Assembly: GCA_965206365.1 (NCBI GenBank)
Contig: CBDBJL010000004.1
Location: forward strand, 156,018-220,017
Direction of reading: 5' to 3'
Length of the DNA: 64,000 bases
Source: CBDBJL01 sp965206365
GTDB taxonomy: Bacteria; Pseudomonadota; Alphaproteobacteria; JABAAW01; JAHZMA01
Positions 53,102-61,867 of this stretch are shown here, one piece after another; the first letter of the stretch is position 1, and each line of letters opens with the position of its first letter. The translations under genes were made by a program, and so were the position numbers. The notes below the pieces were generated by a model. The model was not told the origin of the DNA, made no database searches, and worked only from the letters and a program-made list of their open reading frames with translations.

Positions 53102-54034
53102 ATGGCTGATAATCTAGCCCCCTTTCCCATAGATCCAACCTTAACGGCAATCTCAATTGCGTATCGCAATGATGCACAAACATTGATAGCCGATAGGGTT
53201 CTACCCAAAACCAAAGTAGGTACAAAATCTTTTGAATATCTTAACTTTGATTCCGCACAATCGTTTACGGTGCCTGATACTAAAATTGGCAGAAAATCGC
53301 AACCCAACATTGTTGAATTTTATGGCGAAGAAAAGTCAGGTTCTGTTGTTGATTATGGTCTTGATGATATCATTCCGTTTGATGACATTAATCAAGCTAA
53401 AGCTTCAGGTTGGGGGTTCGACCCCAAAGCTAAAGCGGTTGAATATTTAACGGATTTGATGATGTTGGATCGCGAAAAACGCGTTGCTAAAATGGTGCAA
53501 GATAGCACCAATTATCTAACCACGCAAACCGAAAATCTCTCGGGCGCTTCGCAATGGAGCCATGCTGATAGTAACCCTATGAGTGCTATTTTAGCCGCAT
53601 TGGATAAACCATTAATGCGCCCAAATACAATGGTTATTGGCAGGGAAGCATGGACGAAGTTGCGCCAACACCCTAAATTGGTTTCCGCAGCGCAAAGAAA
53701 TTCGGGCAATCAAGGCAGTATTGCACGCGCTGAGCTTGCCGAGTTGCTCGAAATTAAACAAATTTTAATAGGCGATTCTTTTGTGAATTCGGCTAGAAAA
53801 GGGCAAGCCGCCACTTTAAGCCGAACTTGGGGCAAAAATGCTGCGTTTTTACATATCAACCCAGGCAGCACCATTAGCCATGGCGCATCGTGGGGTTTCA
53901 CGGCTAGCTATTTAGGCTGGCGAGTGGGCACTAAATTTAACGATATGTTGGGGGTGCGCGGCGCATTAGTGGTGCGCGCGGTAGATTCGCTTAGCGAAAT
54001 CGTTACTGCCAAAAATTTAGGCTATTTATTTTAA
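53102..54034 (+). CDS. Major capsid protein
   Basis: A 310-residue capsid protein with NDAQTLIADRVLPKTKVGTK and an E-loop-like region (SAQSFTVPDTKIGRKSQPNI). It then has long helices (AVEYLTDLMMLDREKRVAKM), MVIGREAWTKLRQHPKLVSA and a C-terminal VGTKFNDMLGVRGALVVRAV. The fold is HK97-like by position and pattern. The ribosome-binding site AAGGAG precedes the ATG. Confidence 0.85.
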   Translation: MADNLAPFPIDPTLTAISIAYRNDAQTLIADRVLPKTKVGTKSFEYLNFDSAQSFTVPDTKIGRKSQPNIVEFYGEEKSGSVVDYGLDDIIPFDDINQAKASGWGFDPKAKAVEYLTDLMMLDREKRVAKMVQDSTNYLTTQTENLSGASQWSHADSNPMSAILAALDKPLMRPNTMVIGREAWTKLRQHPKLVSAAQRNSGNQGSIARAELAELLEIKQILIGDSFVNSARKGQAATLSRTWGKNAAFLHINPGSTISHGASWGFTASYLGWRVGTKFNDMLGVRGALVVRAVDSLSEIVTAKNLGYLF

Positions 54035-54059
54035 AGACGTCATCGCGTAGGAGATTATT

Positions 54060-54533
54060 ATGGATTTGTTAGATAGAAACAAAAAGACGGATGCTGAAAT
54101 TGCTGCCGAATTGCAAAATGCCATTGCCGCGCTTGATGATGCCAATGGCGATCATTGGAATAAAAATGGCGAGCCTAATCTCACTTTTTTAGAGAGTGAA
54201 TTAGGGCGGTCAAAAATTAAACGTGCTGAAGCTGAATTGGTTAGCCAGCGCAAACGAGTTATCTCTCCCTTAAATGATGATGAGCGGGGGGATATTAAGG
54301 GGGGCCATCGCAAGGGGCTGAGCTCGCCTTCAGCACCGAAAAGCGATGTCGCTCCCCCCTTAAATGATGATGGTCAGGGCAAATATATCTTAAAAGCTAA
54401 TTTATCGCACGATAATATAATTTATAAATATGATAGCATTTTGCCCGATGGCTTTGCCACCAGCCAGATTGAACTTTGGTTAGAAAAGGGCATTGTCGCC
54501 CATTATAGCGCCGATAATGGTGGCAAGGAATAA
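54060..54533 (+). CDS. Head accessory protein with in-frame palindromic element (157 aa)
   Basis: Unrecognised head-region protein. Helical N-terminus (DAEIAAELQNAIAALDDAN), then residues ~70-101 (LNDDERGDIKGGHRKGLSS and PKSDVAPPLNDDG) specified by a palindromic element, then a C-terminal SILPDGFATSQIELWLEKGI. Without the insert the protein would be ~127 residues. The insert is nearly the same peptide as in the portal protein. Confidence 0.75.
   Translation: MDLLDRNKKTDAEIAAELQNAIAALDDANGDHWNKNGEPNLTFLESELGRSKIKRAEAELVSQRKRVISPLNDDERGDIKGGHRKGLSSPSAPKSDVAPPLNDDGQGKYILKANLSHDNIIYKYDSILPDGFATSQIELWLEKGIVAHYSADNGGKE
54267..54363. repeat. G/C-run palindromic element inside head accessory gene (in frame)
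   Basis: cccttaaatgatgatg-agcggggggatattaagggggg-ccatcgcaaggggctgagctc...gcaccgaaaagcgatgtcgct-cccccct, again followed by taaatgatgatg. The flanking cccttaaatgatgatg copies are 90 bp (30 codons) apart. Closest to the portal copy. Confidence 0.85.
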
Positions 54534-54541
54534 TACGCATA

Positions 54542-55003
54542 ATGCCTTATATCACGCAAATTGAATTGCAAAACCGGTTCGGCGCCGATGAAGTTTTGCA
54601 ACGCAATGATCCTTTAGCTACTGGCGCGGTTGATGCCGCCATGCTAAATGCGCGGATTGCAGATATTGATGCCGAAATTGATAATTATTTGGGGCAACAA
54701 TATGCGTTGCCTTTAGCAACAGTGCCAGCAATGGTAAAACGCATTGCTGGCGATTTAGTGCGGCATCGTTATTTTGAAGATTCTACTGCCCCCGATCCGG
54801 TTATGAATGCCAGTAAAGAGGCTAAAATAATGCTAGATAAATATGCAAGAGGCGTTTTGCGCTTGCCAGATTTGGCTTTGGCAATTGGTGGGCAAAATAC
54901 CCGTTCGATGCCGATGCTTAGCCAAACCAAAAATCGCCCTTTGCAAAAAGCGGCGCAAGGCTATCGCGATTTTGGTGATGATTTTATTAATGGCGATATC
55001 TAA
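54542..55003 (+). CDS. DUF1320 head-tail protein (Mu gp36)
   Basis: 153 residues beginning MPYITQIELQNRFGADEVLQ, with DIDAEIDNYLGQQYALPLAT, AGDLVRHRYFED and a helical KEAKIMLDKYARGVL. DUF1320 proteins join head and tail. The next gene begins immediately after the stop. Confidence 0.88.
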   Translation: MPYITQIELQNRFGADEVLQRNDPLATGAVDAAMLNARIADIDAEIDNYLGQQYALPLATVPAMVKRIAGDLVRHRYFEDSTAPDPVMNASKEAKIMLDKYARGVLRLPDLALAIGGQNTRSMPMLSQTKNRPLQKAAQGYRDFGDDFINGDI

Positions 55004-55459
55004 ATGAGCACGATCACAATTAATGGCATTGATGCGCTAAAAGCGCGTTTTCGGGTAATTGCGCGCAAAGGCGATGAAATTTTAGATGGTGCATTGGAAA
55101 GCGCGGCTGAAATTGTTACGGAAATGGGAAAACATCGCATTGAAGTTACCAAAGCATCACCTGAAGGCGTGGCTTGGAAACCGCTAAATGCGGATTATCT
55201 TGCCGAGAAAATAGCCGAAGGGCAAACAGCTGGCACTTTGGTTTTAAGTGGCGATTTGCAAAGATCCTTGATTGGGCAAATCACCGGCAGATTCACCGCC
55301 GCGGTAACATCGAATTTAGATTATGCCGAAAAACACCAATTGGGCGGCACCTTTGATGGTAAATATATCCCCGCGCGCCCATATTTGGGCATTTCTGGGG
55401 TTGAAGAAAAACAAATTAAAGCCGATTTAAACACACGGCTAAGGACGTTATTCGCATGA
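55004..55459 (+). CDS. Phage virion morphogenesis protein (Mu gpG-like)
   Basis: 151 residues of the virion morphogenesis/tail completion family: EILDGALESAAEIVTEMGKH, WKPLNADYLAEK, LVLSGDLQRSLIGQITGRFT and YAEKHQLGGTFDGKYIPARP followed by YLGIS. It overlaps the following gene by 4 bases. Confidence 0.85.
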   Translation: MSTITINGIDALKARFRVIARKGDEILDGALESAAEIVTEMGKHRIEVTKASPEGVAWKPLNADYLAEKIAEGQTAGTLVLSGDLQRSLIGQITGRFTAAVTSNLDYAEKHQLGGTFDGKYIPARPYLGISGVEEKQIKADLNTRLRTLFA

Positions 55460-56049
55460 TTGCCACCATCGAAACCGAGATCATTCACCGTTTAACGGCA
55501 ATTACAACCGATAATTATGGCTGGCAATTTAATGCTGTGCATTCGTATGTTGGTAGTTTTGGTGATGATGAATATAAAAAATTAACCACCAAGCTACCCG
55601 TAGCTTTTGTAGGTTTTGCCGGCGAAAGCCAACCCCCACAAGATGAAGCAGGCGATGCAATTCGGGTTTTTCCTAAATTTAACATTGCGGTGATCCACGG
55701 CAATTTACGCAATGGCAAGACGATGCGTAATGGTGTTGAGATTGCAAATGGCAAAGATGAAGTTGGCATTTATCAGATGATGCTAGATTTGCGCGCCACC
55801 CTTGCCGATGTTCCGTGGGATTTAGATGCAACACATTTGCAACCCGGCGCATTAAGCACGGTTGCTGGGGGCAAAGCCGGGCATGGCAATGCGGCGATTA
55901 TGATGTCGATAGATTTTACTACAAATTATTTACAAAAATTTATTCGTGATGATGGTGAAACTTTAACCGGGTTAGATTCTAACTGGCAACAAATGGGCGA
56001 AACTTTAGCAGAAGAAAGGAATATTGAAAATGCAGAGATTAGTGATTAA
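55456..56049 (+). CDS. DUF1834 tail protein (Mu gp37)
   Basis: 197 residues. It begins MIATIETEIIHRLTAITTDN, with KLPVAFVGFAGESQPP, FNIAVIHGNLRNGKTMRNGV and WDLDATHLQPGALSTV typical of gp37/DUF1834. A probable tail terminator-type protein just upstream of the DUF2635 and sheath genes. Confidence 0.82.
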   Translation: MIATIETEIIHRLTAITTDNYGWQFNAVHSYVGSFGDDEYKKLTTKLPVAFVGFAGESQPPQDEAGDAIRVFPKFNIAVIHGNLRNGKTMRNGVEIANGKDEVGIYQMMLDLRATLADVPWDLDATHLQPGALSTVAGGKAGHGNAAIMMSIDFTTNYLQKFIRDDGETLTGLDSNWQQMGETLAEERNIENAEISD

Positions 56050-56278
56050 ACCAGTTGAAGGCCGGATGGCTTTCGATGAGGTAGGCGAAAAATTAACGGG
56101 CACTCGAGAAGTGCCGTTGAACGAATTTTGGGCAAGGCGCATCCGCGATGGCGATGTGATCAAAACCGAAATTGCTGAGAATCCCGCACCCCCCTTAAAT
56201 AATGAACCACCTGCAGAACCCCTTGCAGATACTGCCCCAACACCACCAACAACAAAAGGAAAAAGAACCAATGCCTGA
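56030..56278 (+). CDS. DUF2635 protein (Mu gp38) with a partial palindromic element
   Basis: 82 residues from ATG 56030 (AAAGGA 9 bases upstream): MQRLVIKPVEGRMAFDEVGE, LNEFWARRIRDGDVI, then a proline-rich tail. The tail begins PAPPLNNEPP, encoded by cgcaccccccttaaataatga (56185-56205), which equals one arm of the palindromic element. DUF2635 proteins are normally ~60-70 residues, so the tail is extended. Confidence 0.75.
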   Translation: MQRLVIKPVEGRMAFDEVGEKLTGTREVPLNEFWARRIRDGDVIKTEIAENPAPPLNNEPPAEPLADTAPTPPTTKGKRTNA

Positions 56279-57743
56279 TTTTGTAACCATCCCCATTAAT
56301 TTTCAACTACCCGGCGCGTATGCCGAATTTGATTCTAGCCGTGCCCAACGTGGGCTTGCTGGCGTTCCCCATAAAATTTTACTAATTGGGCAAAAAACCA
56401 GTGCCGGCACTGCTATGGCGGGCGAACCAATTTTGCTGGCTGAGGGTAACCTTGACGGGTTTTTGGGCAAAAAATCGATATTAGCATTAATGGCTCGCGA
56501 GGCGATTAACGCTAACCCGTATCAAGAAATTTATGCAATGCCCCTAAATGATGGTGCTGATGATGTTGCTGCTGCTTTCAAGTTGAATTTTACGGGCACG
56601 GTACTAAAATCTGCCGGTACCTTATATTTATATTTTGCCGGCAAGCGAATTCCTATCACCCTATCTGGTGGCACGATAGATACCACGATAGATGAAATTA
56701 AAACGATTTTAGATGCGCAAAGCATCTTGCCCATTGCCACCATTACCGCCATCAAAACCGCAGATGAAAAATCAATCATCATCACCATCGCCAATAAAGG
56801 CATCATCGGCAATCAATTTAAACCCTTTATTAATGCGCTGGAGGGCGAGGCATTGCCAGCCGGATTGCAATTAGTAATTTCGCAAGAAATTACAGGGGTT
56901 GGCGCGCCCGATGCCACCACCATCACCGCTGGTTTTGGCGATGTGTGGTGGACTGAGATTGTGAATCCGTATCGCACAGATAGCGGTATTTTAACCGCCA
57001 TTGATGCTGTGCTAAAAAAGCGCAATGGTGGCACTATTCAAAAACCCGGCATACAATTCACCGCTATGGTTGATAGCTATTCTAATGTGGTTAATTTTGT
57101 ATCTGCAAAAGATAGCGAATTTATTACCACTTTAACCATGGCGCAAGATGCCACCCCTGAATGTATTATCGCCACAATTTACGCGGCAATTGTTGCACAA
57201 TCGGCAGTGAATGATCCGGCACGCCCCCTGCAAAATATTGCCTTGCCAGCCTTATTGGGGGCATCTTTAGCCAATAGATTTACGGATAGCGAACGCAATA
57301 TTTTAATTGGCAAGGGCGCAAGTACGGTTAAAGTTAAAGCGCGTGATGAAATTTTATTAGAACGCGCAATTACCACCTATAAAACTAACGCGGCAGGCAC
57401 GCAAAGCACCGCCTATAAAGATTTAGAAACTATCAACACCCTTACCACCTTGCGCTATCAGCTAAATAATCTATTGCTAACAAGGTATCCGCAAGCAAAA
57501 TTAGGCAATGATAGCGATAATTTGCGCAAAGGCGTGGTACGCCCACGCGATGCCAAAGCCGAGATTGTGGCATTAGCGCAAAGATGGGTGAATCAGGGCT
57601 TAATAAATGATTTAGATTCATTCCAAAACGGGCTAGCCGTTGCCCGCGATGCCAATAATTCAGGGCGTTTAACGGTGCAATTGCAGCCAGAATTAATTGG
57701 GCAGTTGCGCCAAGTTTTCTCTTCCGTTCAATTCAGTAAGTAA
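56271..57743 (+). CDS. Tail sheath protein (Mu gpL)
   Basis: About 490 residues from ATG 56271 (AAAAGGA upstream; overlapping the DUF2635 stop): MPDFVTIPINFQLPGAYAEF, SRAQRGLAGVPHKILLIGQK, MVDSYSNVVNFVSAKDSEFI, AALLGASLANRF-type and C-terminal ETINTLTTLRYQLNNLLLTR, RYPQAKLG. It forms the contractile sheath, so this phage is a myovirus. The longer frame to 56202 overlaps DUF2635. Confidence 0.9.
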   Translation: MPDFVTIPINFQLPGAYAEFDSSRAQRGLAGVPHKILLIGQKTSAGTAMAGEPILLAEGNLDGFLGKKSILALMAREAINANPYQEIYAMPLNDGADDVAAAFKLNFTGTVLKSAGTLYLYFAGKRIPITLSGGTIDTTIDEIKTILDAQSILPIATITAIKTADEKSIIITIANKGIIGNQFKPFINALEGEALPAGLQLVISQEITGVGAPDATTITAGFGDVWWTEIVNPYRTDSGILTAIDAVLKKRNGGTIQKPGIQFTAMVDSYSNVVNFVSAKDSEFITTLTMAQDATPECIIATIYAAIVAQSAVNDPARPLQNIALPALLGASLANRFTDSERNILIGKGASTVKVKARDEILLERAITTYKTNAAGTQSTAYKDLETINTLTTLRYQLNNLLLTRYPQAKLGNDSDNLRKGVVRPRDAKAEIVALAQRWVNQGLINDLDSFQNGLAVARDANNSGRLTVQLQPELIGQLRQVFSSVQFSK

Positions 57744-57781
57744 GGATATTAAAATGATAAATTGCAATAAAAGATTTAACA

Positions 57782-57859
57782 GCGGGGGGTTTAAGGGGGG
57801 TTATTGCAAGGTGCTGAGCTCTGCCTTCAGCACCGAGAAGCAATACCGCACCCCCTTTA
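57782..57859. repeat. G/C-run palindromic element between sheath and tube genes
   Basis: gcggggggtttaagggggg-ttattgcaaggtgctgagctctgccttcagcaccgagaagcaataccgca-ccccctttat. Outer (aaggggg/cccccttt), middle (attgc/gcaat) and inner (ggtgctga/tcagcacc) stems pair. It lies in the intergenic region, which it makes unusually long (139 bp). Confidence 0.85.
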
Positions 57860-57882
57860 TTAATAAAAAAGGATATTAGATA

Positions 57883-58248
57883 ATGGCAAATCCAAACCAA
57901 AAATTAAATATAATCGGACTAGTGATTAACGGCAAAAAAGTTGAAGTTAATGAAATCAGCTCGCTGCAGCTTGGCGGTTATGTCCGCGAAGGCGAAACGG
58001 GTGATTCCGGGCATTTTTTTAGTGAAAAACCCAAAGCTTTTATGATGGAAGCAGCGGTTATTATCAATTCTGAGACTTCAATAGAAGAACTGCGAAACCT
58101 AAAAGATGCGGTGATCAATTTATCGTTCGATTCCGGCCAAACCTATACCATTAGCGGTGGTTGGGTAAAAGAGGCGGATTCAATTGATAAATCATCTGGC
58201 ACTTTTACGCTATCTTTAGAAGGCAATGCCGCCGTAGAAGTTAGGTAG
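57883..58248 (+). CDS. Tail tube protein (Mu gpM)
   Basis: A 121-residue beta-rich tube protein: MANPNQKLNIIGLVINGKKV, SSLQLGGYVREGETGDSGHF, INLSFDSGQTYTISGGWVKE and FTLSLEGNAAVEV. It stacks in rings inside the sheath. AAAGGA lies upstream. Confidence 0.85.
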   Translation: MANPNQKLNIIGLVINGKKVEVNEISSLQLGGYVREGETGDSGHFFSEKPKAFMMEAAVIINSETSIEELRNLKDAVINLSFDSGQTYTISGGWVKEADSIDKSSGTFTLSLEGNAAVEVR

Positions 58249-58256
58249 ATTTTAAT

Positions 58257-58304
58257 AACAAGGGGGTGCGGAGTTGCTTTCGCAACAACCCCCTTGACCC
58301 CCGC
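58257..58304. repeat. G/C-run palindromic element after the tail tube gene
   Basis: aacaagggggtgcggagttgctttcgcaacaacccccttgacccccgc: arms caaggggg/cccccttg around gttgc-tttc-gcaac. It equals the nested sub-element seen at 43342-43391, with a different apical hairpin. It may also act as a terminator or processing site after the tube mRNA. Confidence 0.8.
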
Positions 58305-58365
58305 TTCGTGACTTTGCGAAAATCATGATACCGCACATTACTAAAAAAATAAGGAGCTAAATAAA

Positions 58366-58704
58366 ATGGAATATCGAACCAAAACAGTTGAATTGCAAAG
58401 GGGGCTCATTGTTGGCGAAGTACAACATTTGGATGCTACCATCCGCGAGATGATCGTAGATGATTTATTGCAAATAAAAGAAGGCCAGTCTGAAATGCAA
58501 TCTACCATTTCTCTTTTAACCAATAGGGTGCAAAATATTGGCACGGTAGAAAAACCTGACGAGATGATTATACGCAAATTAACCGCGATTGATTTTAATA
58601 TTATTGCCAAAGCCGCGGAAGCCTTAGATGCTGAAAGCCAGCAGATGCAGGTAGGTGGTGAGGCGGGTGAAGGCGAAAAAAAGCCATCCCAACCAGGCGA
58701 TTGA
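58366..58704 (+). CDS. Tail assembly chaperone (Mu gp41 type), pre-frameshift product
   Basis: A 112-residue tail assembly chaperone: MEYRTKTVELQRGLIVGEVQ, DATIREMIVDDLLQIKEGQS, ITAIDFN-like LTAIDFNIIAKAAEALDAES and a Glu/Lys-rich tail. Near its 3' end the codons GAA AAA AAG form the slippery heptamer A AAA AAG (58677-58683). A -1 slip there runs into the downstream 47-residue frame. Such a fused product is the norm for tail chaperones. Confidence 0.82.
   Translation: MEYRTKTVELQRGLIVGEVQHLDATIREMIVDDLLQIKEGQSEMQSTISLLTNRVQNIGTVEKPDEMIIRKLTAIDFNIIAKAAEALDAESQQMQVGGEAGEGEKKPSQPGD
58677..58683 (+). promoter_or_regulatory. Programmed -1 frameshift site A AAA AAG
   Basis: In the zero frame of the chaperone gene the heptamer reads A-AAA-AAG, as in dnaX. 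After a -1 slip the frame is open through AIPTRRLILMLASITG and ends at 58853. Position near the end of the first gene and the family's known frameshift make it convincing. Confidence 0.8.
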
Positions 58705-58709
58705 TTTTA

Positions 58710-58853
58710 ATGCTGGCATCAATCACGGGCTGGCAGCCCCAAGAAATTCTGCAAATGCCCCAACGCGAATTTGTGGCTTATTTGCAAGAATTGCTAGAAG
58801 CTGGGCGGTTAAAAGCCCAAATTCAAGCGGGTGAGATTGCAAAATTATTTTAA
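58710..58853 (+). CDS. Tail assembly chaperone extension (Mu gp42-like), -1 frame
   Basis: A 47-codon frame lies -1 relative to the preceding gene: MLASITGWQPQEILQMPQRE, then YLQELLEAGRLKAQIQAGEI. It resembles the C-terminal chaperone part that binds the tape measure. It is probably made mainly as a fusion by frameshifting at 58677-58683; the internal ATG at 58710 has no good ribosome-binding site. Confidence 0.7.
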   Translation: MLASITGWQPQEILQMPQREFVAYLQELLEAGRLKAQIQAGEIAKLF

Positions 58854-58868
58854 GAAAAGGCTAATAAA

Positions 58869-60728
58869 ATGGCAGTAACCGAATTAATTAAATTAAATTT
58901 TCATTCAGATTTAGGCAAAGGGCTACGGCGCGATGCTAATGCCATCGGGCAGTTTTCGCGTAATGCCAAAGCCAGATTTAACAATGTGGCAATGGGCGCA
59001 AATAAACTTTCAGCGGGCATTGATAAATTAACCCCGCGCTTTGCTGGGCTTGCCGCCGCCATTGGGGGTGGGGCATTATTGCGCAATTCGGCAGCATTTG
59101 GTGAAAACATTACGCGATTAGGCTTAAATATGCGGATGAATGTTGAAGATACAAAAAAATTACGCACAGCTATTAACGATGTAGCGCGCACGCAAGGCAT
59201 TGCCGTCAAGCGTGAAGATCTGTTGCAAACCCTAACGCAAATTCAAGTTCGTACCGGTAAATTATTATCTGGCCCAGAAAGCCTTAAAGCTTTAGCGCAA
59301 GGGCTTACCGCCACCGGTGCCAATGCTACTGAATTTGGGGAATTAGCAGCCGCGGCAATGAATTTTGGTGTTGCAGATAATAAACTTTATGATTTTTTTA
59401 ATGTTATCAACGAACAAGGTAAAGATGCAAAAGCTACTTTATCAGAAATTGCCAAAGTTGCGCCACGGATCACCGCCGCCTATCAAGGCTTTGGCAGTGG
59501 CACACAAGGTTTTAAAGAACTAAACGCTTTATTTCAAACTTTGCGTTCTACCAAAGGCAGTTCAGAAGAAACCGCAACCATGCTTGAAGGCTATCAGCGC
59601 GCTTTACGCAATAGATCGGTGCAAGGGAAGTTAAAACGAGAATTAGGGGTATCGGTGTTTGATGCGGCCGGCAATCAGCGATCGGGCAAAGCCATTAATC
59701 TTGAGATTATTAATGCCATTAAAAGCAAATATCGAACCGAAAAAGAACAAGCTGATGCAATTTCAGAGATATTTAATGACGATATGTCGAAAGGGGCTGT
59801 GCGCGCTATGGTTAGTGGCGAGAAAGAGTATCGAAAATATATGAACCTTCAAATCGATAGTAACGCTTTAATGGAGGATTCCGCCATTATAACGGCAACA
59901 TTTTCCGGGTCGATGATAAGTCTCAATAATCAATTTGCAGCCTTTGCTGATGAGAGTTTAGCACCATTGATGGCTAGTTTTGCTAATTTAATGAATAATA
60001 TCGGATCAGCAAGATTAGACACAGCTTTTAAATGGATTACGCGCATAGCGATTGCTTTAGTGGGAATTTACGCCGCCAATAAAACATTTCAATTGGGGCG
60101 TTTTGCCGTTGGTACTGGCATAAAAACTTATGGTGTTGGCAAAAACACCTTAAACATGATGCGTGGACGTGGTTGGAGTGGTGGTAAAAACAGCATTGCC
60201 GGCAAAAATGGTGGCGGGTTGTTATCTTCAGTTTCGGGCGGGCTTCTGGGTTCTAGCCCCACACGCCCAATGTATGTTGCTATGGTTGGCGGTGGCGGTT
60301 TTGGCATGGATGGCGGCAGGGGTAAAAAAGGAATGAGCAAATTTTCGCAATTGGGCAGAATGGCTAAAATGGGTGCAGGCATTCCGGTTTTAGGCGCGGG
60401 CATCACCGCATCGCAAATTGGCATGCAGGCATTTTCAGGCGAAAAAGATGCTAAAGCCAAAGCGGGCATTCAATTAGGGGGTGCGGCAATAGGGGGATTA
60501 TTGGGCGGTACAATTGGATCAATAGTGCCAGGGGCAGGCACAGCCATAGGGGCTGGCATTGGGATGACTATTGGGCAGATGATTGCAGATTCATTAGATG
60601 ATAAACTAGCCCCGCATTTAAAAATTATCGCTGCTAATATTGCAGAGGGCAATCTTGAACGCAAAGAATTATCTATTGAACAAATGGATAGCCTCCGCCG
60701 CAACGCTTTGCGTGGGGGCAATCAATAA
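58869..60728 (+). CDS. Tail tape measure protein
   Basis: A 619-residue tape measure protein: ITRLGLNMRMNVEDTKKLRT and GIAVKREDLLQTLTQIQVRT (coiled helical N-terminal region typical of these proteins), TATMLEGYQRALRNRSVQ, a central hydrophobic stretch (WITRIAIALVGIYAANKTF) and a glycine-rich C-terminal part (LGGAAIGGLLGGTIGSIVPG). It sets tail length; by size the tail would be comparable to that of Mu. Confidence 0.88.
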   Translation: MAVTELIKLNFHSDLGKGLRRDANAIGQFSRNAKARFNNVAMGANKLSAGIDKLTPRFAGLAAAIGGGALLRNSAAFGENITRLGLNMRMNVEDTKKLRTAINDVARTQGIAVKREDLLQTLTQIQVRTGKLLSGPESLKALAQGLTATGANATEFGELAAAAMNFGVADNKLYDFFNVINEQGKDAKATLSEIAKVAPRITAAYQGFGSGTQGFKELNALFQTLRSTKGSSEETATMLEGYQRALRNRSVQGKLKRELGVSVFDAAGNQRSGKAINLEIINAIKSKYRTEKEQADAISEIFNDDMSKGAVRAMVSGEKEYRKYMNLQIDSNALMEDSAIITATFSGSMISLNNQFAAFADESLAPLMASFANLMNNIGSARLDTAFKWITRIAIALVGIYAANKTFQLGRFAVGTGIKTYGVGKNTLNMMRGRGWSGGKNSIAGKNGGGLLSSVSGGLLGSSPTRPMYVAMVGGGGFGMDGGRGKKGMSKFSQLGRMAKMGAGIPVLGAGITASQIGMQAFSGEKDAKAKAGIQLGGAAIGGLLGGTIGSIVPGAGTAIGAGIGMTIGQMIADSLDDKLAPHLKIIAANIAEGNLERKELSIEQMDSLRRNALRGGNQ

Positions 60729-61867
60729 TGCCCGCTTCGTTCAAAGGCATCGAATTTCACTATCAAGAAGATGTTTTCACCGCCGAGCGCATTCAAAATA
60801 AGCAAGATATTATTGGTGGCGATAGTGGTAGCCAAGATAATGGGCATAAAAATCATCGCTATCAGATCCGCGGCTTTATGGCGGGAGATAATGCCGCGTT
60901 GCAAATTCATAAATTGCACAATGCGCAAAATGGCAAGCCTGGCGAGCTGATATTTCCCGATGGCAGCCGCGTTTTAGCAAATTTAAAAAGCTTGCAACGC
61001 ACCCGTTCGATAAATTCTGGCAATATTATCCATTTTGAAGCCGAATTCACCCAACATAAAATTATCAAAGCCCCAATTGTAATTGAAACTAAGCGCGAAA
61101 ATGCGGTGATTGCCGGTGATATTGCCAAAGCGGAAACGGGCAAACAAATGGATAAAATAGCCGATAGCTTGGCAAAACGGGCATCGCATATTATCGATTT
61201 CGTGGGGGCGGCGGTGCAAGATTTTCTTGAAAAAGCCGAAACTATCAAGGATTTTATTGATAATCCGTTGCAAGGTAAATTTGGCACAATTCTAGGTAAT
61301 GGGCTTGCCACCGCCAGCCGATTTCGCCAGGTTTTCACCCCCATTCAAGGCTGGAACGCCACCGCCATAAATGCCATTATCGATGGGTTCCGCCTTACCC
61401 CCGCAGGGGCAAATGCCGGGCGTAGCGCAACCGATAACGAGGTTAATTCGGTTTTGGCAATTCAACAAATTATTGTGCAATCGCAATTGCAAGCCATAGC
61501 CGATGCGGTTACCGCGCCTGATATTGCCATTGCAGGCAATGTTAATGAAATTGCGCAAATGCGCATTAATTTGCTAGATGGGTTGCGTGCCCAAGCCCAA
61601 GCCGAAACTGGCGTACTTGCAGATCGGCTTGCGGATCATGCCCGCGCTTTAGGGGTGTTTTTTGTGGATGAGGTAGAAAAATTAACAATTTTAGAAAATA
61701 TCACAATGGCGGGTAATCAAGCCATTCGCCCCTTTTGCTTTAACCGCTATGGCGATAATTGGCAAGGCGCAATGGCATTAATTAATAACGCCAATAATTT
61801 TCAACAAAATGGGGTTTTGCTTGCCGGGCAAAGCTATCAAATACCTGCAAATGGATTCTCACAATGA
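60728..61867 (+). CDS. DNA circularisation/tail protein (Mu gpN, gp43)
   Basis: 379 residues of the gpN family: an N-terminal DNA circularisation domain (FKGIEFHYQEDVFTAERIQN, YQIRGFMAGDNAALQIHKLH, GELIFPDGSRVLANLKSLQR) and a helical middle. The C-terminus (MAGNQAIRPFCFNRYGDNW, SYQIPANGFSQ) includes a LysM-like end. It starts at the tape-measure stop and overlaps the next gene by 4 bases. Confidence 0.85.
   Translation: MPASFKGIEFHYQEDVFTAERIQNKQDIIGGDSGSQDNGHKNHRYQIRGFMAGDNAALQIHKLHNAQNGKPGELIFPDGSRVLANLKSLQRTRSINSGNIIHFEAEFTQHKIIKAPIVIETKRENAVIAGDIAKAETGKQMDKIADSLAKRASHIIDFVGAAVQDFLEKAETIKDFIDNPLQGKFGTILGNGLATASRFRQVFTPIQGWNATAINAIIDGFRLTPAGANAGRSATDNEVNSVLAIQQIIVQSQLQAIADAVTAPDIAIAGNVNEIAQMRINLLDGLRAQAQAETGVLADRLADHARALGVFFVDEVEKLTILENITMAGNQAIRPFCFNRYGDNWQGAMALINNANNFQQNGVLLAGQSYQIPANGFSQ

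Noticed and set aside
57697..57879. 60-residue plus frame between sheath and tube genes
   Set aside because: It spans the palindromic element and the end of the sheath gene; a short ATG at 57754 exists but no conserved protein is visible.
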